Part shown: one piece after another, positions 5,923 to 12,379 of the stretch | Numbering within the stretch: position 1 is the stretch's first letter | How the letters are laid out: each line of letters opens with the position of its first letter | Assembly: GCA_002385665.1 (NCBI GenBank) | Contig: DGDX01000089.1 | Coordinates: 1-12,379 of the forward strand | Direction: 5' to 3' | DNA: 12,379 nucleotides | From: Firmicutes bacterium UBA3941 | Lineage (GTDB): Bacteria; Bacillota; Clostridia; Caldicoprobacterales; UBA3941 | The notes under the pieces: generated by a model | What the model was told of the DNA's origin: nothing | The model's database searches: none | The model's input: only the letters and a program-made list of their open reading frames with translations | Position numbers and translations under genes: made by a program

Positions 5923-7749
5923 TTATTCGTCGTCCACCACTTCATAATCTGCATCTACAACATTGTCATCGTGATGACCTCCGGCATGATTTTGCTGATC
6001 CGTTCCGGCTTGTTGACTCTGCTTCTGGTATATCTTCCCAAATATCTCCTGGGAAACACGAGCTAATTTCTCCGATGCAGATTTGATATCTTCCGTACTG
6101 CCGGTTTCTAAAGCCTTCTTAACAGCATCTATCTCGCTCTGCAGGGTATCCTTATCGGTGGAATCTATGTTACTCTCTAAATCCTTTATTGTCTTTTCTG
6201 TGGTGTAAACCAAGGAGTCCGCATTATTTCTTACCTCTATTTCTTCCCTGCGCTTTCTATCCTCTTCAGCGTACCTTTCCGCCTCTCTTACGGCTCTTTC
6301 TATTTCTTCATCGGATAGATTGGTAGACGCCGTAATTGTAACCTTTTGCTCTTTACCTGTTCCCATATCCTTAGCGGATACATTTACTATGCCGTTAGCA
6401 TCAATATCAAAGGTTACTTCGATCTGTGGTATCCCCCTGGGTGCTGGTGGAATTCCATCGAGTACGAACCTGCCTAAGGTTTTATTATCTGCCGCCATTT
6501 CCCGTTCTCCCTGTAGAACATGGATTTCTACGCTGGTCTGACCGTCTGCTGCGGTAGAGAATATCTGGCTTTTTCGAGTTGGGATGGTGGTATTCCTTTC
6601 AATCAACCTGGTTGTAACCCCACCAAGAGTCTCAATTCCCAGGGATAAGGGTGTAACATCCAACAAGAGGACATCCTTTACCTCACCGCCCAAGACTCCA
6701 GCTTGGATAGCGGCCCCTATAGCTACGCATTCGTCTGGATTTATCCCTTTGTGGGGTTCCTTACCTATTTCCCTTCTTACAGCTTCCTGAACCGCAGGAA
6801 TCCTTATAGAACCCCCAACCAATATGACCCTGTCTATCTCGTTAGCGGTTAGACCAGCATCCTTAATTGCATCCCTTAGGGGTACTAAGGTTTTCTCAAC
6901 CAAATCAGCGGTCATCTCTTCAAATTTGGCTCTTGTTAGAGTTATATCCAGATGTTTAGGCCCCGATGCGTCTGCCGTAATAAAGGGTAAATTTATATTG
7001 GTTGTCAGAACACTAGATAGTTCCATCTTGGCCTTTTCAGCTGCCTCTTTGAGACGCTGCAATGCCATCTTATCCATTCTCAGGTCAATACCTTCAGATT
7101 TCTTAAATTCATCTGCAAGGTAATCAATAATCCTTTGGTCAAAGTCATCACCACCCAGGCGGTTGTTGCCCCTGGTTGCCAACACTTCAAAGACACCATC
7201 CCCAATTTCCATAACAGATACGTCAAAGGTACCGCCACCGAGGTCATATACTAAAATCTTTTGGTTATCTTCCTTGTCCAACCCATATGCCAGGGCAGCT
7301 GCAGTAGGTTCATTTATTATCCTAAGTACATCCAATCCAGCTATTACACCTGCATCTTTGGTAGCTTGACGCTGGCTGTCGCTAAAATATGCAGGCACAG
7401 TAATAACAGCCTGGGTTACTTTTTCCCCCAGATAACTCTCGGCGTCCTGTTTCAGTTTGGTTAAAATCATTGCTGAAATTTCTTGGGGGCTATAAGACTT
7501 ATCCTCAATCCTGACCCTACGGTCACTCCCCATGTCCCTCTTAATGGACATTATGGTGTGTTCAGGATTTGTAATTGCCTGTCTCTTAGCCACCTGTCCT
7601 ATAAGTCTTTCCCCTGTTTTAGAAAAGGCTACAACGGACGGCGTGGTTCTGCCCCCTTCTGCACTAGGGATTACAACGGGCTCTCCACCCTCCATAACTG
7701 CTACGCAAGAATTTGTTGTACCTAAATCAATTCCTATTATCTTCCCCAT
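5923..7749 (-). CDS. dnaK: Chaperone protein DnaK (Hsp70)
   Basis: This is a 608-residue Hsp70, the central ATP-driven chaperone of the cytoplasm, working with DnaJ and GrpE. The nucleotide-binding domain (1-about 360) has [13 protein letters not shown] (6-18), the second signature [13 protein letters not shown] (167-179) and [13 protein letters not shown] (308-320). The linker [13 protein letters not shown] (359-371) leads into the beta-sandwich substrate domain and helical lid, and the tail ends in [10 protein letters not shown]. It lacks the roughly 24-residue insert in the N-terminal quarter seen in Gram-negative DnaK. Residue 315 is Ile (codon ATA, 6807-6805), where the Hsp70 signature expects Ser or Thr. 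AGGAGG lies 9 nt before the ATG. It is separated from grpE by 413 nt with no second CIRCE, so it probably depends on the hrcA promoter. Confidence 0.98.
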   Translation of the reverse strand: MGKIIGIDLGTTNSCVAVMEGGEPVVIPSAEGGRTTPSVVAFSKTGERLIGQVAKRQAITNPEHTIMSIKRDMGSDRRVRIEDKSYSPQEISAMILTKLKQDAESYLGEKVTQAVITVPAYFSDSQRQATKDAGVIAGLDVLRIINEPTAAALAYGLDKEDNQKILVYDLGGGTFDVSVMEIGDGVFEVLATRGNNRLGGDDFDQRIIDYLADEFKKSEGIDLRMDKMALQRLKEAAEKAKMELSSVLTTNINLPFITADASGPKHLDITLTRAKFEEMTADLVEKTLVPLRDAIKDAGLTANEIDRVILVGGSIRIPAVQEAVRREIGKEPHKGINPDECVAIGAAIQAGVLGGEVKDVLLLDVTPLSLGIETLGGVTTRLIERNTTIPTRKSQIFSTAADGQTSVEIHVLQGEREMAADNKTLGRFVLDGIPPAPRGIPQIEVTFDIDANGIVNVSAKDMGTGKEQKVTITASTNLSDEEIERAVREAERYAEEDRKRREEIEVRNNADSLVYTTEKTIKDLESNIDSTDKDTLQSEIDAVKKALETGSTEDIKSASEKLARVSQEIFGKIYQKQSQQAGTDQQNHAGGHHDDNVVDADYEVVDDE

Positions 7750-8162
7750 AATTTACTTCCTCCTAATAATACGACCTCCCCTAAAGGGCTCTATATCTAT
7801 TATCCGTTACAAACCCTGTACTAATAGGGCTTAACCCGTATTAAAAATGTATCCGGATCTGGTTATTTTGCCCCCTAGTGGATGCCCAAAGTTGTTGTAT
7901 ACTGCAAAAATGTAGATATAATGGTTCATACCAAAAAGTGCTACAGCAAAATTCACGAACTATTACTATAGTGGATAAATATAATAAATTCTAAAGATAA
8001 TATAAGGCTGGGCTGTATTCTTTCATGGTAGCTACCAATTAAGAACCTACAATGGTTATCAAAGAAGTTTATGGACTAGCTTGTTAAGCAAATTAGCTTT
8101 AATACAAATTTTATTGTTTCAAAAAACTTCAATGACCAGTTATTTTAGGTATTACCCTGTAA
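7750..8162. other. 413-nt non-coding gap between grpE and dnaK
   Basis: No gene can be supported here on either strand; all frames are closed within short distances. Apart from the dnaK ribosome binding site near 7759-7764, I find no CIRCE, no convincing minus-strand promoter and no strong terminator. There are small palindromes (such as TGGTAGCTACCA at 8026-8037), an 8-bp direct repeat ACCCTGTA at 7813-7820 and 8154-8161, and a TATAAT on the plus strand at 7917-7922. It is more AT-rich than the genes beside it. It is presumably transcribed as a long internal leader of dnaK. Confidence 0.6.
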
Positions 8163-8756
8163 TTAAATAGCTACCTTGACCATGCTGTATCTTATTACCC
8201 TGTCTTTACCCTTATATCCTTTTAAGAGGACTTCTACTACTTTGTTTTTTTGGTCCTCATTCTCTGCCTCTACCTGCATAACAGCATCGTGGTATGTAGG
8301 ATCGAAAGGCTGACCTAGAGCCTCGATCTCCTCGATACCCAACTTTTCCAGTATATCTAAAAATTGTTTAGTAACCATCTCCATACCCTTGTATATGGCT
8401 TGTGACTGTGTCGATTCGCTATCCACCGAAACTTCTAATCCCCTTTGTAAGTTGTCTAAGACTGGTAAGAAACGTTCTACAGTGTCATAAACAGTATTCT
8501 GGTATGCCTTAGAAGCTTCGGCCTCATTGCGTTTTCTAAAATTATCAAATTCCGCTTGCAGTCGCTGCGCCATAGAAAGATACAAATCCCTCTCTTCCCG
8601 GACTTTTTGTAGTTCAGCCTCTAGCTCTGTCAGCTCTTGGCTCTCGTTCGTACAGCCTGTATCCTCGTCCGGGATTGTTTCAGTCGTATCGCCTTCCTGA
8701 TAACAGTCCGTCTCTTGAATATCGTTTACCTTCTTTTCTTTCTTATCTTTCCCCAT
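8163..8756 (-). CDS. grpE: Nucleotide exchange factor GrpE
   Basis: This is a 197-residue GrpE. It releases ADP from DnaK and so drives the chaperone cycle in the cytoplasm, acting as a homodimer. The acidic, disordered N-terminus (1-about 40) leads into a long coiled-coil helix (about 41-95, ELTELEAELQKVREERDLYLSMAQRLQAEFDNFRKR). A four-helix section and the C-terminal beta domain follow, with LGIEEIEALGQPFDPTYHDAV (139-159) and EVLLKGYKGKDRVIRYSMVKVA (175-196). The end of the signature has Tyr-Ser where Pro-Ala or His-Ala is more common. GGAG lies 8 nt before the ATG. It follows hrcA by 128 nt, a little long for this operon, and a possible internal promoter lies in that space. Confidence 0.96.
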   Translation of the reverse strand: MGKDKKEKKVNDIQETDCYQEGDTTETIPDEDTGCTNESQELTELEAELQKVREERDLYLSMAQRLQAEFDNFRKRNEAEASKAYQNTVYDTVERFLPVLDNLQRGLEVSVDSESTQSQAIYKGMEMVTKQFLDILEKLGIEEIEALGQPFDPTYHDAVMQVEAENEDQKNKVVEVLLKGYKGKDRVIRYSMVKVAI

Positions 8757-8799
8757 ATAATCTTCTCCGTTTCTACTCCTTGTTCAATTAAGTTGGCAT

Positions 8800-8828
8800 G
8801 TTATAGGAATATTCTCTATCGTTTCCAA
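8800..8828 (-). promoter_or_regulatory. Possible internal promoter before grpE
   Basis: On the minus strand TTGGAA (8828-8823), a 17-bp spacer and TATAAC (8805-8800) match the sigma-A consensus at 4 of 6 and 5 of 6 positions. It would start transcription near 8793, about 37 nt before the grpE ATG, outside the reach of the CIRCE at hrcA. Chance matches of this quality are not rare in AT-rich DNA. Confidence 0.35.
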
Positions 8829-8884
8829 AAATAAGTTAAGCCCAGAGAGGTTTAATCCATCTCAATACATGCCTATATATACTA

Positions 8885-9919
8885 TTAACTTGAAAATAGT
8901 CTGGTTAGATAGTTACTGAGAGTCTTCCCCATGAAGTCCATAACGGATATGGTCTTGGAATACTCCATTCGGGTGGGGCCAATAATGCCCATAGTTCCCA
9001 TAGTCTTACCATTTATATTATAGGTAGCGGTTATTATACTATAATCGCGGAGCTCCGCGCATTGATTTTCTTCCCCGATGGTGACAGATACACCTTTATC
9101 CGGAGATTTTGCCAGAAGCTTATATAAAAGCTCCTTTTGCTCCATTAGGTCTAAAAATTCTTTAGCTTTAATAATATCATGGTACTCTGGATAATTAAAA
9201 ATGTTTGTTGTTCCACCTAGATACACTTCACTTACTTCCCCTATATCAATACTCTCAGTAAGGGCATCCACCAGAGAATTAAAAAACTCCCTATTCTGGA
9301 TCATCTCATCCCGTACCTCTATAAGTGGAACTAGGCTGATCTCCCCAAGACTTTTATCTCTATATAGATGATTTAATAGATTTGATATCCTGGTTAGATA
9401 TTCTACGCCAACACCTGGGGGTATAGTAATCATTGCATCTCTGACAATCCCTGTATTGGTTACTACCATTAACAAAGCAAAATGGTTGTCTATAGGCACC
9501 AATTGTATATGTTTAACTAAAACCCTGCTCAATTTAGGACCCAGTACAACAGCGGTATAGTTAGTAATATCCGATAGAATTTTCGATGTTTGGAAAATGA
9601 TTTGCTCAATATGCCTTGTCTTATTATCGTATATATCCTTGATATAATTCGCTTCGCTGATACTCAATCTCTCGGCTTTTAACAGACGATCTACGTATAA
9701 CCTATATCCCTTGTCTGACGGAATTCGACCAGCAGAGGTATGAGGCTGTTCTAAGTAGCCCATCTCTTCCAAATCAGACATTTCATTTCTAATGGTGGCT
9801 GGGCTAATACCTATCCCGTACTTTTTAGCAATTGTCCTAGAGCCCACCGGTTCCCCAGTTGTAATATAATCCTCAATAATGGCCTGTAATATTTGTAATT
9901 TCCTTTCACCTAAATCCAC
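8885..9919 (-). CDS. hrcA: Heat-inducible transcription repressor HrcA
   Basis: This is a 344-residue HrcA, the dimeric repressor that binds CIRCE and is released on heat stress when GroE is occupied by unfolded protein. The N-terminal winged helix has GEPVGSRTIAKKYGIGISPATIRNEMSDLEEMGYLEQPHTSAGRIPSDKGYRLYVD (22-77), a hallmark of the family. GAF-like and dimerisation regions follow. I chose the GTG at 9919 because it gives the usual start (MDLGERKLQILQAII) and follows GGGGGTGAT by 4 nt. An ATG at 9934 would add five residues and begin 3 nt from the CIRCE, with only a distant GGGAG inside the operator as its ribosome binding site. It is first in the operon and is autoregulated through the adjacent CIRCE. 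Confidence 0.96.
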   Translation of the reverse strand: MDLGERKLQILQAIIEDYITTGEPVGSRTIAKKYGIGISPATIRNEMSDLEEMGYLEQPHTSAGRIPSDKGYRLYVDRLLKAERLSISEANYIKDIYDNKTRHIEQIIFQTSKILSDITNYTAVVLGPKLSRVLVKHIQLVPIDNHFALLMVVTNTGIVRDAMITIPPGVGVEYLTRISNLLNHLYRDKSLGEISLVPLIEVRDEMIQNREFFNSLVDALTESIDIGEVSEVYLGGTTNIFNYPEYHDIIKAKEFLDLMEQKELLYKLLAKSPDKGVSVTIGEENQCAELRDYSIITATYNINGKTMGTMGIIGPTRMEYSKTISVMDFMGKTLSNYLTRLFSS

Positions 9920-9937
9920 AGATATCACCCCCATCTG

Positions 9938-9964
9938 TTAGCACTCTCCCTTAATGAGTGCTAA
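9938..9964 (-). promoter_or_regulatory. CIRCE operator (HrcA binding site)
   Basis: The sequence is TTAGCACTC, 9 nt, GAGTGCTAA, a perfect 9-9-9 CIRCE. It lies just after the promoter at 9975-10003, so it falls at the very start of the hrcA transcript and HrcA bound there would block transcription. It is the only CIRCE in the window and probably controls hrcA, grpE, dnaK and dnaJ plus whatever reads through beyond. Confidence 0.98.
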
Positions 9965-9974
9965 TTCTTATCTT

Positions 9975-10003
9975 AAATTATCACTTCATTAAGACTTTGT
10001 CAA
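9975..10003 (-). promoter_or_regulatory. Promoter of the hrcA heat-shock operon
   Basis: On the minus strand a perfect -35 TTGACA (10003-9998) is followed by AT-rich -10 options: GATAAT at 9982-9977 (15-bp spacer, 5 of 6 matches) or TAATTT at 9980-9975 (17-bp spacer, 3 of 6). The start would fall near 9970, with the CIRCE immediately downstream. It begins 16 nt after the hemW stop. Confidence 0.75.
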
Positions 10004-10018
10004 TAGGTTTTATCAATA

Positions 10019-11161
10019 TTATTCCATAAAATGAAGTAGAACACTATTTTGCAAATCCATACCCTTAGCAGTCAGATAAATACTTGTCTCAGTCTCGATT
10101 AGCATTCCCATTGCCTTTAAGTTTTCTAATACATCCCCATAATAATATTCTAAGCCATGACCAAAACGTTCTCTAAATATTTTCTTTGAAACTCCACTAT
10201 TCAAACGTAATCCCATCATAATGGTTTCAAATCGTTGGTTTGAAAGGGATATCTCCTCACATTGTTCTATCCCATTGCCATACTCATAAATCCTGTCTAT
10301 ATATTTACATATATCTGCATAATTTGACCATCTATGTCCCTGCAAATAAGAATGAGCTCCGCTCCCTAAACCAATATACTCTTTATTCTGCCAGTATAAT
10401 AGGTTGTGCCTGCATTCCTTACCAGGTATCGCGAAATTAGATATTTCATAATGAATATAACCTTGAGATTTTAAAAATTGAACGCCCCTGTGATACATGT
10501 CCCTCTCCACATCCTCAGGGGGGATTCGAAGTCTTCCCTTCTCCACCAGTTCATATAATGGTGTACCCTCCTCAATGATTAGGGCGTAGGCTGAAATATG
10601 TTCTACCCCCATTTTCACAGCGCAACCCAGAGATTCCAACCACTCATCCACGCTTTGGTTGGGCAAGCCAAACATTAGGTCAAGATTGATGTTTTCAAAA
10701 CCCGCTTTCCTGGCCCAATCCACTCCCCGTTCTACATCCGCTATATTGTGGATTCTACCCAGAGCCCTAAGATGTCTATCCTGGCCAGCCTGCATTCCAA
10801 TGCTAAGCCTGTTTATTCCAGCTTCCATTAGAACCTTGAGTTTTCGAGGATTCAGGGTTTCTGGATTTGCCTCTATTGTAATCTCTGCATCATCGGAAAT
10901 TAGGCAGCTATGCTTTATGTAATCCAGTAGCTGCGCAAGCTCCCCTTCATGGTAAAGGGTGGGAGTTCCCCCACCCAAAAATACAGTCTTTATCCTTCTA
11001 CTGTTTATCTTGGCCTTTGCATGATCTACTTCAACCTTAATGGCCTTTAGGTATTCATCCATCAAATGATCCTTTTGGGCATAGGATGGAAAGTCACAAT
11101 ACAAGCATTTTCTTAAGCAAAAAGGAAAATGGACATATAAACCTATGGTACCCTCTCTCAT
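10019..11161 (-). CDS. hemW: Radical SAM heme chaperone HemW
   Basis: This is a 380-residue radical-SAM protein of the HemW type, formerly annotated as HemN-like oxygen-independent coproporphyrinogen III oxidase. The family binds heme and a [4Fe-4S] cluster and is thought to pass heme to membrane acceptors. The cluster motif is FCLRKCLYCDF (C15, C19, C22). The following residues are Asp-Phe rather than the extra Cys of true HemN, which supports HemW. GGGTPT (63-68), the EANPETL segment (about 98-104), GINRLSIGMQ and the RHNLLYW region near residue 260 are typical. A HemN C-terminal domain completes it at normal length. A GGGGG stretch 8 nt before the ATG is the only ribosome binding site. It follows lepA by 17 nt, so the two are cotranscribed. 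The lepA-hemW-hrcA order is common in Firmicutes. Confidence 0.94.
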   Translation of the reverse strand: MREGTIGLYVHFPFCLRKCLYCDFPSYAQKDHLMDEYLKAIKVEVDHAKAKINSRRIKTVFLGGGTPTLYHEGELAQLLDYIKHSCLISDDAEITIEANPETLNPRKLKVLMEAGINRLSIGMQAGQDRHLRALGRIHNIADVERGVDWARKAGFENINLDLMFGLPNQSVDEWLESLGCAVKMGVEHISAYALIIEEGTPLYELVEKGRLRIPPEDVERDMYHRGVQFLKSQGYIHYEISNFAIPGKECRHNLLYWQNKEYIGLGSGAHSYLQGHRWSNYADICKYIDRIYEYGNGIEQCEEISLSNQRFETIMMGLRLNSGVSKKIFRERFGHGLEYYYGDVLENLKAMGMLIETETSIYLTAKGMDLQNSVLLHFME

Positions 11162-11178
11162 GTATTATTCCCCCATGC

Positions 11179-12379
11179 CTAATCGAACTTCAGAACTGAC
11201 ATAAATGCCTCCTGTGGTACCTCTACCGATCCCACCTGGCGCATTCGCTTTTTACCTTCCTTTTGTTTTTCCAAGAGCTTTCTCTTTCGGGAAATATCTC
11301 CACCATAGCATTTGGCTAATACGTCCTTTCTCAACGCTTTTATGGTTTCCCGGGCAATGATCTTATTGCCTATAGCCGCTTGGATTGGTATCTCAAACAT
11401 CTGTCTGGGTATAAGCTCTTTTAGTTTCTCTGCTATTCCTCTACCCCTTGTATAGGCCTTATCTTTGTGAACTATTAGGGATAAGGCGTCTACAACTTCA
11501 CCATTCAAGAGAATGTCTAACTTAACAAGATCTGATTGTTGATACCCAATCAGTTCATAATCAAAAGAGGCGTAACCCCTGGTCCTGGACTTTAAAGCAT
11601 CGAAGAAATCATAGATGATTTCGTTTAGAGGAAGCTCATAGGTAATAAGCACCCGGGTTTCCTCCATATATTCCATACCTTTGTACGTACCCCGTCTTTC
11701 CTGACAAAGCTCCATAATCGCACCCACATATTCAGTTGGTGCCATTATCTGGGCATTTACTATGGGTTCCTCCATATAGTCGATTTCAGCAGGGTCCGGT
11801 AGGTTGGTAGGATTTGAAATATCCAGCTTAGTACCATCGTGCATTACCACTTTATATATAACGCTAGGTGCTGTGGTAACGAGATCAAGATCATATTCCC
11901 TTTCCAGCCGTTCTTGTACAATATCCATATGAAGGAGCCCTAGGAATCCACAACGAAAACCAAAGCCCAAAGCCACTGAGGTTTCAGGCTCAAAGGATAA
12001 TGAAGCATCGTTTATTTGGAGTTTATGGAGGGCTTCCCGCAATTCCTCATACCTGGCCCCATCGGCAGGATAAACACCACAATATACCATAGGATTTACC
12101 TTCCTGTATCCCGGTAATGGCTCCTCAGCTGGATTGTCCGCATGGGTTATAGTATCTCCCACCCTGGTATCTCTGACATTCTTTATGCTGGCTGCTACAT
12201 ATCCTACCTCCCCCGCTCTAAGCTCCGGGACCGAAGTAAGGAATGGCTTAAATACTCCTACATCCGTTACTTCAAATTCTTTACCCGTGGCCATCATCTT
12301 AATCTTGTCCCCAACTTTAAGTTTACCTTCTTTAATTCTTATATAGGCGATAACACCCTTATAGTTATCGTAAAAGGAA
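11179..12379 (-). CDS. lepA: Elongation factor 4 (LepA), N-terminus beyond window
   Basis: This is the C-terminal two thirds of LepA/EF4, a ribosome-bound GTPase tied to back-translocation and to 30S maturation. The frame stays open to the right edge. Its first readable residues are [20 protein letters not shown], then [17 protein letters not shown], all upstream of the first Met in the frame, so the gene is cut by the window and does not start at the ATG at 12297. Present are the beta-barrel domain II, an EF-G-like domain with [22 protein letters not shown], the domain V-like part with [12 protein letters not shown], and the LepA-specific C-terminal domain ([30 protein letters not shown] and [11 protein letters not shown]). 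The GTP-binding domain, about 200 residues, is missing from view. hemW follows directly. Confidence 0.97.
   Translation of the reverse strand, partial: SFYDNYKGVIAYIRIKEGKLKVGDKIKMMATGKEFEVTDVGVFKPFLTSVPELRAGEVGYVAASIKNVRDTRVGDTITHADNPAEEPLPGYRKVNPMVYCGVYPADGARYEELREALHKLQINDASLSFEPETSVALGFGFRCGFLGLLHMDIVQERLEREYDLDLVTTAPSVIYKVVMHDGTKLDISNPTNLPDPAEIDYMEEPIVNAQIMAPTEYVGAIMELCQERRGTYKGMEYMEETRVLITYELPLNEIIYDFFDALKSRTRGYASFDYELIGYQQSDLVKLDILLNGEVVDALSLIVHKDKAYTRGRGIAEKLKELIPRQMFEIPIQAAIGNKIIARETIKALRKDVLAKCYGGDISRKRKLLEKQKEGKKRMRQVGSVEVPQEAFMSVLKFD

Noticed and set aside
7933..7946. Half of a CIRCE-like site (TAGCACT on the minus strand) upstream of dnaK
   Set aside because: The partner half at the right distance matches GAGTGCTAA at only 3 of 9 positions.
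7921..7971. 16-codon plus-strand ORF (MVHTKKCYSKIHELLL) just after a TATAAT
   Set aside because: It has no ribosome binding site and is too short to support. A resemblance to a transposase start could not be shown.
8026..8037. 12-bp perfect palindrome TGGTAGCTACCA
   Set aside because: A few such palindromes are expected by chance in a window of this length, and it has no loop or tail that suggests a function.
7813..8161. 8-bp direct repeats ACCCTGTA at 7813-7820 and 8154-8161, as if a 333-bp element had inserted with a target duplication
   Set aside because: No terminal inverted repeats lie inside them, and about one 8-bp repeat is expected by chance in 413 nt.
11162..11178. Possible terminator or promoter between lepA and hemW
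   Set aside because: Only 17 nt separate the genes and no stem or promoter motif is visible.

Overview
The window looks like the chromosome of a low-GC Gram-positive bacterium, most likely a member of the Clostridia (Firmicutes/Bacillota). The evidence is the gene order lepA-hemW-hrcA-grpE-dnaK-dnaJ-prmA-rsmE-mtaB-HIT-rpsU, a perfect CIRCE operator before hrcA, the short Gram-positive form of DnaK, strong GGAGG-type ribosome binding sites and AT-rich intergenic DNA. I cannot name a genus. All real genes lie on the minus strand, so the window reads right to left.

Right to left: a lepA gene cut by the window edge (12379-11179) is followed 17 nt later by hemW. Directly after the hemW stop come a TTGACA-type promoter and a perfect CIRCE, which open the class I heat-shock operon hrcA-grpE-dnaK-dnaJ. 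HrcA is the CIRCE repressor. DnaK is the Hsp70, DnaJ its J-protein and GrpE its nucleotide exchange factor. An unusually long 413-nt non-coding gap separates grpE from dnaK. A 13-bp hairpin separates dnaK from dnaJ. The operon continues into prmA, rsmE and mtaB, three RNA or ribosomal-protein modification genes that overlap or nearly overlap, then a HIT-family gene. rpsU (protein bS21) has its own consensus promoter, a potentially structured leader and a strong rho-independent terminator. At the left edge lies the 5' part of a membrane-anchored endonuclease/exonuclease/phosphatase-family gene, probably a separate transcription unit.

The gene content is ordinary conserved housekeeping and heat-shock DNA, and I see no new multi-gene system. 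The most unusual signal is the translation start of prmA. Its only good Shine-Dalgarno sequence is 50 nt from the start codon, and a near-perfect two-part hairpin fills all but 4 nt of that distance. This looks like a structured spacer that would bring the ribosome binding site next to the AUG. A 17-codon leader ORF whose UGA overlaps the prmA AUG is a competing explanation. Secondary points are the pairing potential in the rpsU leader, the long grpE-dnaK gap without a CIRCE, the dnaK-dnaJ hairpin, and an isoleucine in DnaK at a position where the Hsp70 signature expects Ser or Thr.
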